The position numbers and the translations under genes were made by a program. From Anaerolinea sp. (GTDB lineage: Bacteria; Chloroflexota; Anaerolineae; Anaerolineales; Anaerolineaceae): DNA of 64,000 nucleotides. This document shows, in pieces, positions 40,168-48,948 of the stretch. The notes beneath the pieces were generated by a model. It ran no database searches. It saw nothing but the letters and a program-made list of their open reading frames with translations, and had not been told where the DNA came from. The number at the start of each line of letters is the position of its first letter. Position 1 is the first letter of the stretch. The stretch spans positions 1 to 64,000 of the forward strand of contig JARKOV010000076.1 in NCBI GenBank assembly GCA_029975965.1, given 5' to 3'.

Positions 40168-42384
40168 TCAGTCCCCTCTGAATCGAACCACCAGCAAAGT
40201 CATATCGTCGCTTTGCTCGGCGCCGGCCTGGAATGTGGAAATGTGATCAAACGTCATGGCGCATAAGTCTTCGACGGAGCGGAAAGCGCCTCTCCGCCAA
40301 AAATCGACCAGGCGATCCAGGCCAAACCGCGCCCCGCTTTGACCCTGGGCATCGATCAAACCGTCGGTAAACAGCAACAACCAGTCGCCGGACTGCAAGG
40401 CAATTTCCGCCTCGGCAAGGTGAAATTCATCCCCGTCGACCACCCCTAACGCCACGCCGTCTCCTCCCAGCCGGATCATGTCGCCATCCCGCAGCAATAG
40501 GGGCAAGTCGTGCCCGGCTCGCGCGTAGACCAGCATCTTCTCGGCACAATCGATCACCCCGTAAAAAACTGTCACAAACATGCCTGGCTCGCCGAGTTCC
40601 ATCAACAACCGGTTGACATTCGCCAGGACGTTACGCGGCGATGATTCGCGGTGCGCTTCAGCCAGGATCAGGCTGCGCGCCAACGCCATATACAACGCCG
40701 CTGGCATGCCTTTGTCTGAGACGTCGGCGATCACCACGCCCAAGCAGTCGTTTTCGAGGCGGATCACATCGAAAAAATCTCCCCCCACCTGGCGAGCCGG
40801 CAGGTTGAATGCAGCAAAATCGACCCCTGCGACAACCGGGAAGTTCCGCGGCAATACGTTTTGTTGCACCTGTCGGGCAAGCTCCAATTCGTGTTCCAGG
40901 CGTTCCTTTTGGACAAGCTCAACCTGGGCGGCCTCCAACTCAGCGATTTTCGCCCGCAACTGGTCGATCAACTCAGCCCGCTGCATGGCAAGCGCCGCCT
41001 GGTTGGCAAAAATCCGCAACATTGAGACTTCCCCCGGTGAAAATTCTCGCTTCTGCGTTGCCTGCAAAACCATCCGGCCGACCGTTCTTCCATCGGCAAT
41101 TAAAGGCACGTAAAAACCTGTTCGCGCCGGCATCGTGCGCTCGGCCGAGACATTCACCCCGGGTGGAACCCTCCAATAGCGCCTCATTTCCTCGCCTGGC
41201 TGGACCTGGGGAAAAACCGACGCCGGTATGCTCGCTTCGATCACCGCATCATTCCATCCTTCGCAGGCCAGCACCTGGAGCTCGCTTTCACTGCGCTGGA
41301 AATAGACGACACTGCGATCTGCGCCGCACAGGTCACGCGTGTAACGGCTGATCCGGTTGGCCAGGTCAACCAGGCTGGTCGAATTGATCAGAGTCTGGCC
41401 GATCTCCTGGAAGGAGATCATCGCCTCCGTTCGCTGCACCAACAGGCGGTTCGACACCTCCAGCTCCAACACCTTGCGCTGGAGGGTCTGGTTGGCCTCC
41501 ACAAGCGCTTTTTCCTCCGCCTCGAGCATGGCATATGTCTCATGGAGTAATTTTGCGTCCAATTCGAGCGCATCTTCAGGCGCCAGTTGACCGGCTTTGA
41601 CCAGGTGCAGCAGGTATTCCTTCGCCGGCAGGATGCTGGACTGGAAATACAAGTCGGGCTGTTGATGATCGGCCCGAAAGACATCGAACACAGTCACTTC
41701 CCCCTGACGTCCGGTGTGCTTGCACTGCTGGCAACCTTGCGACCGGTAAAATTGTTGACCTGGGTCCAACGAGTCCATCCCCAGGCGCTCCAACGAAGGC
41801 GCATCGAGCTGAACCGCCTGCTTACACGCCGGACATAGCACCGGTTGGCGCATCACCGAGACGACCCAGGTCAACTGGTTGAGATCCTCGCGAGTCAGTC
41901 CCATTGTCTGCAAATACCGAGCCACCGCAGATCCTCGAAAAATGGTGGTGACCTGGGTCAGCACGCGGATCCCATTTTTTGCCGCATCAACCGCCAGCGC
42001 AGCCGTTTCGGCGGTTAACTGGTCGAGGATTAACAAACCGGGGCGGCGGTTGATCGCGTCGCGCAGCCTGCGCAGCCTGAGCTCCGCTTGGCGGGGCTGA
42101 ACCAGCTCGCACCGCGAGCGCAGCTCCCGGGGTATTCGGAAAGGGTCCGTCTGGTCGGTAAAAATGGTGCAGTGGTCGCGTGGGTTAGCAGAGAGAATTT
42201 CACGCATTAAAATGCGCAAGATGGCCGATTTTCCACTCATAAACAGGTGAGTGGTCACCTCGTCGACTGGATCGCGCCGCGACTCGAGCCCGGCGACGAC
42301 GATCAAGCCGGGTTGATCGGTAGCGAGCTGCTGCACCAGCGTGTCGATCTGTGGCATGTGGAAAAAATCTTTCAACCCCAGCAT
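40168..42384 (-). CDS. PilB/GspE-like domain - GAF - SpoIIE phosphatase chimera
   Basis: A protein of 738 residues. Residues ~1-230 resemble the C-terminal ATPase domain of PilB/GspE: a degenerate P-loop around FMSGKSAILRIL, a Walker-B-like LLILDQLTAETAALAVDAAK, and the tetracysteine element LCPACK...GCQQCKHTGRQG. A coiled coil near 290-325 is followed by a GAF domain (~330-475), another coiled coil, and a SpoIIE/PP2C domain (~500-738: LPARQVGGDFFDVI, VVIADVSDKGMPAALYM, LLLFTDGLIDAQ, QSDDMTLLVV). It probably dephosphorylates an anti-sigma-antagonist-like partner in response to GAF input. ATG 42384 has CAGGAG upstream; a TTG at 42429 is an alternative. Confidence 0.85.
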   Translation of the reverse strand: MLGLKDFFHMPQIDTLVQQLATDQPGLIVVAGLESRRDPVDEVTTHLFMSGKSAILRILMREILSANPRDHCTIFTDQTDPFRIPRELRSRCELVQPRQAELRLRRLRDAINRRPGLLILDQLTAETAALAVDAAKNGIRVLTQVTTIFRGSAVARYLQTMGLTREDLNQLTWVVSVMRQPVLCPACKQAVQLDAPSLERLGMDSLDPGQQFYRSQGCQQCKHTGRQGEVTVFDVFRADHQQPDLYFQSSILPAKEYLLHLVKAGQLAPEDALELDAKLLHETYAMLEAEEKALVEANQTLQRKVLELEVSNRLLVQRTEAMISFQEIGQTLINSTSLVDLANRISRYTRDLCGADRSVVYFQRSESELQVLACEGWNDAVIEASIPASVFPQVQPGEEMRRYWRVPPGVNVSAERTMPARTGFYVPLIADGRTVGRMVLQATQKREFSPGEVSMLRIFANQAALAMQRAELIDQLRAKIAELEAAQVELVQKERLEHELELARQVQQNVLPRNFPVVAGVDFAAFNLPARQVGGDFFDVIRLENDCLGVVIADVSDKGMPAALYMALARSLILAEAHRESSPRNVLANVNRLLMELGEPGMFVTVFYGVIDCAEKMLVYARAGHDLPLLLRDGDMIRLGGDGVALGVVDGDEFHLAEAEIALQSGDWLLLFTDGLIDAQGQSGARFGLDRLVDFWRRGAFRSVEDLCAMTFDHISTFQAGAEQSDDMTLLVVRFRGD

Positions 42385-42840
42385 GCGACCAAACTCCTGA
42401 CGGCTCAATGTTTTTGACCGAAATGGCAAGGATGAAAAGCGATCCTGTTACGTGATTGTAAACCAAATGAGACGAATACTCATCTCAAAAATGGCGGTTT
42501 CAGTTTTTGAAATGACTCCCACTCAAGCCAATGGAGAAAGGGGATTGGATTAAAAAATCGAGCCGGAATGCGTCCCCATTGGCAATCCGGCGTCGATCTT
42601 GTACCTTCCCCTGATGGTTATTTGCAGGTACAAACCGTGTTGATCGTATGATGGCATCGATTTGCAGTAACTTCTCAGCCAGGGGCACAAGACCTCTCTT
42701 CTACCCGCTGAGCAGTTACGATTTACATAAGTATTAACGCAAAGTTCTCCAATTTATTACACTCAAGCGCCTTGAGAAACCGGTTTCAGAGCTTCTCCAG
42801 ACACGATAAGCTCAACGAATTGAGCGAGCAGCCTGGCGCC
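42385..42840. other. Structured intergenic region with repeat copy B
   Basis: A 456-bp gap. It holds three successive inverted repeats: ATCGAGCCGGA (42557-42567) with TCCGGCgTCGAT (42586-42597); TTGTACCT (42599-42606) with AGGTACAA (42626-42633); and the hairpin repeat B (42669-42717). A minus-strand TACAAT about 42460 precedes the phosphatase gene. No gene with coding character was seen. Confidence 0.6.
42669..42717 (-). repeat. Dispersed hairpin repeat, copy B
   Basis: A 49-nt palindrome with perfect ends GTAACT/AGTTAC just outside, CTCAGC/GCTGAG, GGG/CCC and AAGA/TCTT. Read on the minus strand it shares 18 identical nt with copy A at one end and 12 near the other; the apical stem has different bases that still pair. 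Confidence 0.75.
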
Positions 42841-43320
42841 CTAGTCGTGCCGGGTGCCGTCGGGCATGGTCGCCCCGCTTAAGGATTTTGCCCGGAGCAG
42901 CTTGTAATCCGGGGCATTGGTGCCGGTTAAATCGGCGTCCGTCAGGTTGGCGTTGGTCAGATCGGCGGCGCCAAGGTTGGCGTCGATCAAGTTGGCATTC
43001 GCCAGGTTCGCCTCGGAAAGGTCGGCTTCCGCGATGTTGGCCTCGCGTAAGTCTGCGCCGCGCAGGTCGCAGCCGCGCATGTGTGCCCGCCGCAAGTCGG
43101 CCCCAATCAGCACTGCATTGCGCAAGTTGGCGCCCCCCAGGTTTGTGTCGACCATGGTTGCCCCGCGCAAATCGACCCCATTTAAATTAGCGCCGATCAG
43201 GGTTGCGCCGGTCAGCAAGACCCCGCGCAAATCCATCCCACTCAGGTCGATATGGCTGAGCCATAACGGTTTGGGCTGGTTTAGCAGGATGTAGATTTCA
43301 TATCGGGAGAATTCAGCCAT
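42841..43320 (-). CDS. Pentapeptide repeat protein
   Basis: A protein of 159 residues. From about residue 25 to 140 it is made of A(D/N)LxxA-type pentapeptides (GADLRRAHMRGCDLRGADLR is one stretch), predicting a right-handed beta-helix of about five to six coils. No partner domain is present. Some family members mimic DNA and bind gyrase, but nothing here supports a specific target. Minus-strand TATAAT and GGAGG precede the ATG. Confidence 0.93.
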   Translation of the reverse strand: MAEFSRYEIYILLNQPKPLWLSHIDLSGMDLRGVLLTGATLIGANLNGVDLRGATMVDTNLGGANLRNAVLIGADLRRAHMRGCDLRGADLREANIAEADLSEANLANANLIDANLGAADLTNANLTDADLTGTNAPDYKLLRAKSLSGATMPDGTRHD

Positions 43321-43476
43321 GGTGTATCCTCCGGAAAATTCTCATCATTATTATATGCTCTTAACCCTCGATATACACAGCCGGCACCTTACAATCTCCT
43401 ATCCGGCTTGAGCATCGCCCCTGATCGGTGTTTGAGGCTCGTTTCGGCGAAAAACAGGTACCCAGATCATGCCAGG

Positions 43477-44670
43477 TTAATCTCGTTGTGCCTTTCTTTC
43501 CCACAGACCCGGTCGCGTTTGCTGCCAGGTCGGGTCATCCACGAGTAAAGGAAGCTGCTCCCAACCGGCGCGGATGCGGGCGCGGGTATCTTCCCAACCA
43601 CGCAGGCCACTCAACGCATCCGCTGCTTCCACATTACACGCCCCCACCGCCACGGCAGAGATCACCGACTCCTGAGGGTCCAAGCCGCGAAGCATTGCGC
43701 TCAAAAAGCCGGCGATCGTCGCGTCTCCCGAACCGGTCGTCCCCACCACATTGACCTTAAAACAGGTTTGCCATATCTCCCGATTTCCCCAAATCGCCAG
43801 GTCAGCCGGCCTTCCACGCCCCATGTCTTCCAAGAATTTATCCCTGGCCGTGCGCAGGTAAAGGCCGCGATCGCCCAACTTGATCACTGCGACTTTCACC
43901 CCCAGGCTCAACAGCTCGCTTCCCAGGGAATGGAGCCTCTCCGGCGTGATCTTTTCCTGCAAATCTCCATTGACCGACTCGGCGCGATAGCGCATGAACT
44001 CTTCGCGGTGAAGCATGAATAAGAGCTCGTCGAAGCTGGGCAAAAAGACGTCCACATAAGGCAAGGCCTCCACCAGGACCCGCCGCCAGTTCACTTTGCC
44101 CCCTTCGGCGTCTGGGTCGGGGTAGGTCATGTCCAAGGAAGTGGTTACGCCGGTCTCCTTGGCCCTTTTGAACAGGTTGACCAGTTCGCGCCCTTCGTCG
44201 GAATACATACGTTTCATCACCGGCGGATACCCAAAGTGCATCAAGCGCGCCTCGCGCAGCGCCTCATAATCCACATCCTCGACGCCGAAAGCATCATTGG
44301 CGCCAGGGCAGTGCAGGAAAATCCGGTCCACCCCTGGTGCGGAGACGATCACGGAATAAGATGTCGGCGAATCCGGGTCTACCACAAGACCCTCAGCCAG
44401 TTGCGAGCCATATTCTTCAACAATCCCGCGCACGATTTTACCGAGCGGGTCCGCCCCAATTTTTGCCATCAGCCGGGTGGAGATACCCAGGCGGTGCAGC
44501 GCCAGGCCCGTGTTCGAAACCGGACCTCCGGTGTTGAATGCGGCCGGGCCGGTGATCAGCAGGTGTCCCGGTTGGAGCAGGGAAGATAGCTTGCCTTCTG
44601 GGACGTGATCCAAAGCCGGGATAAAATCCAGGCAAATATGGCCGGCCACGACTGCCTCGATACCCTTCAT
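43477..44670 (-). CDS. PfkB family carbohydrate kinase
   Basis: A protein of 397 residues. Ribokinase fold with N-terminal GHICLDFIPALD, FNTGGPVSNTGLALHRLG, and the C-terminal anion-hole/catalytic motif VVGTTGSGDATIAGFL near 320 with the catalytic Asp. It is longer than ribokinase (~310) because of a ~50-residue insertion near 215-265. Substrate unknown. It is not in an operon. Confidence 0.92.
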   Translation of the reverse strand: MKGIEAVVAGHICLDFIPALDHVPEGKLSSLLQPGHLLITGPAAFNTGGPVSNTGLALHRLGISTRLMAKIGADPLGKIVRGIVEEYGSQLAEGLVVDPDSPTSYSVIVSAPGVDRIFLHCPGANDAFGVEDVDYEALREARLMHFGYPPVMKRMYSDEGRELVNLFKRAKETGVTTSLDMTYPDPDAEGGKVNWRRVLVEALPYVDVFLPSFDELLFMLHREEFMRYRAESVNGDLQEKITPERLHSLGSELLSLGVKVAVIKLGDRGLYLRTARDKFLEDMGRGRPADLAIWGNREIWQTCFKVNVVGTTGSGDATIAGFLSAMLRGLDPQESVISAVAVGACNVEAADALSGLRGWEDTRARIRAGWEQLPLLVDDPTWQQTRPGLWERKAQRD

Positions 44671-44814
44671 ACAATGCCCTCCCAGTGCAACAAAAGGGAT
44701 GAAGTCTCGTTATTGCTCAGGAAAAACCGAGAATCTTCAAGTTTTCCCTCATGGTTGAGTTGCAAGAAATGATTATAAAACAGGTTGATTTTCAAGCGTG
44801 CTATAATTCCTGCG

Positions 44815-45765
44815 ATGAATCTTGACATAAAAACCGGGGTTCTCGTCGCGACCATCCTGGCAGTCCTGGCCGGTCTTCTCGCCCTGCTCATCGGCATTCA
44901 ATCGATTCGATCGGGCTCCCGCCTCAATTACTTTCGCAAGCGCCGCGACCGCCTGGTACGAGGCTGGCGGTTGATCGTCGTATTCGCCGTCATGTTGATT
45001 TTTGCCTTGTTGATCAACCGCTTTGCTGAACCGGTGGCTTATCGATTTTTCCCGCCCTCGCCCACCGTGACCTCAACCCCAACCATCACCCAGACCCCGA
45101 CCATCACCCTGACGCCGACCATTTCCCTCACTCCAACCATCACCGAGACGCCATCGATCACCAACACTCCCTCGATGCCCATCGCGCTCGAAACCCAGTT
45201 CGAATCAACCATCACTCCCAATCCAGACGCCGTCTTCAGCCCGGTCGTCTTTTCCAACAACCTGGACGATAATTTCCAACCAGTCAATCCGGCGATCGAG
45301 TTCGCCAACCCAATCTCGGTGCTCTACGGTGTTTTCAGCTACGATCAGATGACCGTGGGCGCGCAATGGAGCGCACTTTGGTACCGGGGTGCCGATCTCG
45401 TCTGTTTTGAGACTCTGCCGTGGAATGGCGGCACCGGCGGCTTTGGTTACACTGATTGCGAAAATCCTTTGGGCGGCTGGTTGCCAGGGGTGTATGAAGT
45501 TCAGATCTTCACCGGCACGCTTTGGAAGGTTTCGGGGCAATTCACCGTCACAGGAGAGCCACCGACCCCCACCGCCACATTGACCCCCACGCGCACGCCG
45601 ATTCCCAGCGCCACGACCGGCCCAACGCCTACGGTGCCCTCGCCGACCCCTTCGCCCACCCTCAGCCCCAGCCCGACTCCCACCATCACGCGCACGCCAA
45701 CGGCAACCAACACCCGCCGGCCCACCGACACCCGACGGCCCACACTGACCAATCCACCGCCTTAA
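44815..45765 (+). CDS. Membrane-anchored surface protein with Thr-Pro repeat stalks
   Basis: A protein of 316 residues. Two TM helices (about 7-28, 52-70), then a TPTIT-type repeat stalk (~80-115), a compact beta-rich domain (~130-240; [20 protein letters not shown]) likely to be extracellular, and a second TPTPTP/RRPT stalk to the end. No enzymatic motif. The C-terminal basic [11 protein letters not shown] repeats are distinctive. TATAAT (TGCTATAAT) lies 7 nt before ATG 44815. Confidence 0.75.
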   Translation: MNLDIKTGVLVATILAVLAGLLALLIGIQSIRSGSRLNYFRKRRDRLVRGWRLIVVFAVMLIFALLINRFAEPVAYRFFPPSPTVTSTPTITQTPTITLTPTISLTPTITETPSITNTPSMPIALETQFESTITPNPDAVFSPVVFSNNLDDNFQPVNPAIEFANPISVLYGVFSYDQMTVGAQWSALWYRGADLVCFETLPWNGGTGGFGYTDCENPLGGWLPGVYEVQIFTGTLWKVSGQFTVTGEPPTPTATLTPTRTPIPSATTGPTPTVPSPTPSPTLSPSPTPTITRTPTATNTRRPTDTRRPTLTNPPP

Positions 45766-45819
45766 TCCGCCGGTGATCGCTCACAATCGGTCAAGATAAT
45801 CGATAAGATCAGCGCCGCG

Positions 45820-46770
45820 TTATCCCCTGGCACGAGCGTGACCGCTGTCTCTTGCCAGGCAGGCCGCAATGTGCGATCCCAGGCGGGCATTGTTACGCAG
45901 CAGCGCGAGGTTGACCCGCAGGCTTTCCCCCTCGCTCAACACCTTCACCCGATCCAGCAGATACGGGGTAACCGCCGCACCGCGAATCCCCTCATTGCGC
46001 GCATCGGCCAGCGCCTTCTGGATGATCCCCTCCATCACCTCTCGCGGCAGGCAGTCTTCCGCCGGGGGTGGTTGCACGACCAGCACAGCGCTCTTGAGAC
46101 CCAAACCCCAATGCTGGCGGGCAATCGCGGCGATCTCTTCGGGGCTGTCAGCGGTGATATCTACCGGCAGGCCGCTGTGAGGTGAATAAAACGCCGGGAA
46201 TTCGGTGGTCCGGTACCCTACCACTGGCACCCCCAACGTTTCCAACACCTCAACCGTTGCCGGTAAATCAAGAATGGCCTTGGCACCGGCGCACACCACA
46301 ATCAGCGGGCGTTGCGCCAGCTCAGGCAGGTCCGCCGACACATCGCCAGGCGCATCCCGGTGCACGCCGCCGATCCCCCCGGTGGCAAACACGCGGATCT
46401 CCGCCAGGTCAGCCGCGATCAATGTGCCGGCTACCGTCGTCCCCCCACTCAGACCCCGCGCGAGGGCGATGCCCAAATCGCGACGGCTGATCTTGCGGTC
46501 GACCGGATGGCTCGCTAACCGTAAGCTTTCATTTTCGGTCAGCCCAACGTGGATCTTACCGTCCAGCACCGCCACAGTCGCCGGGGTAACCCCTGCCGCG
46601 CGCGCCTCGCTTTCCAGCGCACTCGCCAACTCCAAGTTCTGTGGATAGGGCAGCCCGTGGGTGATCACCGCCGACTCGAGTGCCAACACCGGCAGTCCCA
46701 ACCGGCGGGCCTGCGCCACCTCGCTTGAGAAGATCAGGTCAGCGGGTCTGATACGCATCGATGACATCAC
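45820..46770 (-). CDS. psuG: Pseudouridine-5'-phosphate glycosidase
   Basis: A protein of 316 residues. ALESAVITHGLPYPQNLELA near 29, TPATVAVLDGKIHVG, the catalytic Lys in VDRKISRRDLG, VFATGGIGGVHRDAP, and CAGAKAILDLPATVEVLETL are all PsuG hallmarks. It splits pseudouridine 5'-phosphate to uracil and ribose 5-phosphate. The start overlaps the psuK stop (ATGA). Confidence 0.96.
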   Translation of the reverse strand: MMSSMRIRPADLIFSSEVAQARRLGLPVLALESAVITHGLPYPQNLELASALESEARAAGVTPATVAVLDGKIHVGLTENESLRLASHPVDRKISRRDLGIALARGLSGGTTVAGTLIAADLAEIRVFATGGIGGVHRDAPGDVSADLPELAQRPLIVVCAGAKAILDLPATVEVLETLGVPVVGYRTTEFPAFYSPHSGLPVDITADSPEEIAAIARQHWGLGLKSAVLVVQPPPAEDCLPREVMEGIIQKALADARNEGIRGAAVTPYLLDRVKVLSEGESLRVNLALLRNNARLGSHIAACLARDSGHARARG

Positions 46771-47723
46771 ATCGCCAGCTCATCGTACAGGCGATCGAGG
46801 GATAATTCCGGCAGCACCGTGCCGGGATAACCCAATACCAAAGAGGCGGCTGCCACCCCGAGCCGAACCGAATCGTCCAGCGGGATATCGTTTACCAACC
46901 CAAACAGCACAGAGGCGGTCAACGCATCTCCGGCTCCGGTCGGATCGACGATTTTGGTGCGCACGGCGGGGACGTGCCCGCTCACCTCCGGCGTGGCATA
47001 GCATACCCCAAACTGCGCCAGGGTGATGATGACGATTTCAGCATCCCGGTCGACCAGCTTTCGCGCCGCGACCAGCGCTGAAGTGCGCTCGGTCACTTCG
47101 GGGTCATGGTCGCACAGGATCGATGCTTCCTGGCTGTTCGCGGTCAATAGAAAAATCTTATCCAACAGCGGGGCGACTCGCTCGGCCAGCGCGGACGACG
47201 TAGTGTCAACACACACCGGCACGCGCGCTTTTCGCGCCAGCCGAAAAATGGTTTTCAGGCTGGTCGGGCTGAGGTTGGCGTCCACGAAAACCAACCCCGC
47301 CTCTTGGATCCGGTCCGCGCATCCTTTGATCAACGCGGGGGTGATGGCGCGCAAGACGCGCATATCTTCCAGAGCGATCACGCGCTTCCCCTGACCATCA
47401 TATACCGCCAGGTAAGAAGCCGTCACGCCCCCTTCGACCTGCTGCGCCAGGGACACATCCACCCCACAGGAGCGGGTGTAAGCGATGAGCTGCTCACCGA
47501 GGCTGTCACTGCCGATGGCGGTGAGCAGGCTGACCGGTTGGCCCAGCCTGGCGAGGTTCTCCGCCACGTTGCGCGCCACGCCGCCAAACGAAAAACGGTT
47601 TCGCGCCACGTTCGATCGCTCGGTGTCTACCGGGTTCTCAAGAACGCCGACCATATCGACGCCTGCGGCGCCGATCACCAGCACAGGTCGTTCTGCTGCG
47701 TCCGGTCGAATCAAGGGATGCAT
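46767..47723 (-). CDS. psuK: Pseudouridine kinase (PfkB family)
   Basis: A protein of 318 residues. Ribokinase fold: VLVIGAAGVDMVGVLENPV, FSFGGVARNVAENLARLG, and VDPTGAGDALTASVLFGL with the catalytic Asp. It is coupled by ATGA to psuG, so pseudouridine kinase is the natural assignment. The start is ATG 47723, placed by TACAAT (47735-47730, minus) exactly 6 nt upstream; a longer frame from 47759 would include the promoter. Confidence 0.93.
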   Translation of the reverse strand: MHPLIRPDAAERPVLVIGAAGVDMVGVLENPVDTERSNVARNRFSFGGVARNVAENLARLGQPVSLLTAIGSDSLGEQLIAYTRSCGVDVSLAQQVEGGVTASYLAVYDGQGKRVIALEDMRVLRAITPALIKGCADRIQEAGLVFVDANLSPTSLKTIFRLARKARVPVCVDTTSSALAERVAPLLDKIFLLTANSQEASILCDHDPEVTERTSALVAARKLVDRDAEIVIITLAQFGVCYATPEVSGHVPAVRTKIVDPTGAGDALTASVLFGLVNDIPLDDSVRLGVAAASLVLGYPGTVLPELSLDRLYDELAM

Positions 47724-47839
47724 AATACCATTGTAAACCGAAATTGGATGGGTTAACAAATCTGTTAAGTTCCCCTTTACATCCCTGTAAGCGCTTGGGC
47801 GATATGAATCTTGTATAATGCCAACTAGGACACATCTCC

Positions 47840-48823
47840 ATGAAGGACTCTTCCATTTTCCGTCGCCTGGTTCCAGGGCTGGTGTTGGGCCTGCTGGTGT
47901 TCATTGGCCTGGCTCTGCTTGGCGACCTCCAAAACGTCAGCCTGGCGATCATCAATTTTGAGTGGAAGTACTTCCTGGTGGCGATCGCCTTCACCCTGCT
48001 CAACTACGCCCTTCGCTTTATCAAGTGGCACTTTTATCTCGGGCAAATTGGCGTCAGGCGCATTTCTGTTGCGCAGAGCCTGCGCCTGTTCATCGCCGGT
48101 TTTCCGCTCGCGGTGACGCCGGGAAAAGTCGGCGAAGTCTTGAAAGGCGTCTGGTTGATGCAGCTCACCGGTGTGCCGGTGGCCAGAGGCGTCTCGGTCG
48201 TGGTCGCGGAGCGAGTCAGCGATGGTCTGGCAGTGTTGGCACTCTCGACCCTGGGTGTCATTGCGTACCCGCAATACTGGCCGGTCTTCGCGCTCGTTCT
48301 CATTCTTCTTCTGGCGATCATCGTCTTTTCGCAGGTTCGCCCGCTGGCAGAATGGCTGCTAGACCGTGGCGAGCAATTCCAGGCGTTCCGCCGGGTGACC
48401 CGCTCTGCCCGTGAATTTTATGAAGGCAGTTTTGCCCTTTTCCGCCCGGGCGCCACTCTGCTGGCCGTTGCGCTTGGCACGCTCTCCTGGCTTGGCGAGG
48501 GGATCGGCTTTTACTTCATCCTCAGGGGGTTGGGTGTTGAACCGGGCCAGCGGATGCTCGCGATGGCCGTGTTCGTACTGGCTTTTTCCACAATCATCGG
48601 GGCCGCCTCCGCCCTACCGGGCGGGCTGGGAGCTGCCGAGGTGTCCATCGCAGGCTTGCTCACCCTTACCCTCCATCAGGAGCCTGCCCTGGCATCCACC
48701 GCGACGCTGCTCATCCGGCTGGCAACCTTATGGTTCGGGGTATTATTGGGATTGGGGGTGTGGGCTTTCTCACCGGGCTTCTTCAGTTTCACCAGCGCGC
48801 ACAGACCGGTCCCGGAGGTCTGA
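47840..48823 (+). CDS. Lysylphosphatidylglycerol synthase TM-domain (UPF0104) protein
   Basis: A protein of 327 residues with about eight TM helices. KWHFYLGQIG, PLAVTPGKVGEVLKGVWLM near 92, ERVSDGLAVLAL, and ASALPGGLGAAEVSIAGLL near 260 are the hallmarks of the membrane domain of MprF/AglD-type proteins. No soluble synthase domain is present. A flippase or lipid-transfer role is inferred from the family. TATAAT (47814-47819) and AGGAC precede it. Confidence 0.9.
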   Translation: MKDSSIFRRLVPGLVLGLLVFIGLALLGDLQNVSLAIINFEWKYFLVAIAFTLLNYALRFIKWHFYLGQIGVRRISVAQSLRLFIAGFPLAVTPGKVGEVLKGVWLMQLTGVPVARGVSVVVAERVSDGLAVLALSTLGVIAYPQYWPVFALVLILLLAIIVFSQVRPLAEWLLDRGEQFQAFRRVTRSAREFYEGSFALFRPGATLLAVALGTLSWLGEGIGFYFILRGLGVEPGQRMLAMAVFVLAFSTIIGAASALPGGLGAAEVSIAGLLTLTLHQEPALASTATLLIRLATLWFGVLLGLGVWAFSPGFFSFTSAHRPVPEV

Positions 48824-48887
48824 CCAGGCCTGCTTTTCGCAAGATGAAACTGCAAGCAAACTGTTATGCACCCGGTGACGGCTCGCA

Positions 48888-48916
48888 TTGCGTATAACTT
48901 ACAACTCATGTAGAAT
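48888..48916 (+). promoter_or_regulatory. Promoter of the Ser/Thr kinase gene
   Basis: TTGCGT (48888-48893), 17-nt spacer, TAGAAT (48911-48916), about 32 nt before ATG 48949. Confidence 0.6.
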
Positions 48917-48948
48917 ACAGTGGTACCGTTTATCGATCGGATGAATGC

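Noticed and set aside
45060..45740. Short direct repeats that might suggest a CRISPR array or satellite
   Set aside because: They encode in-frame Thr-Pro repeats in a surface protein; no constant repeat with unique spacers.
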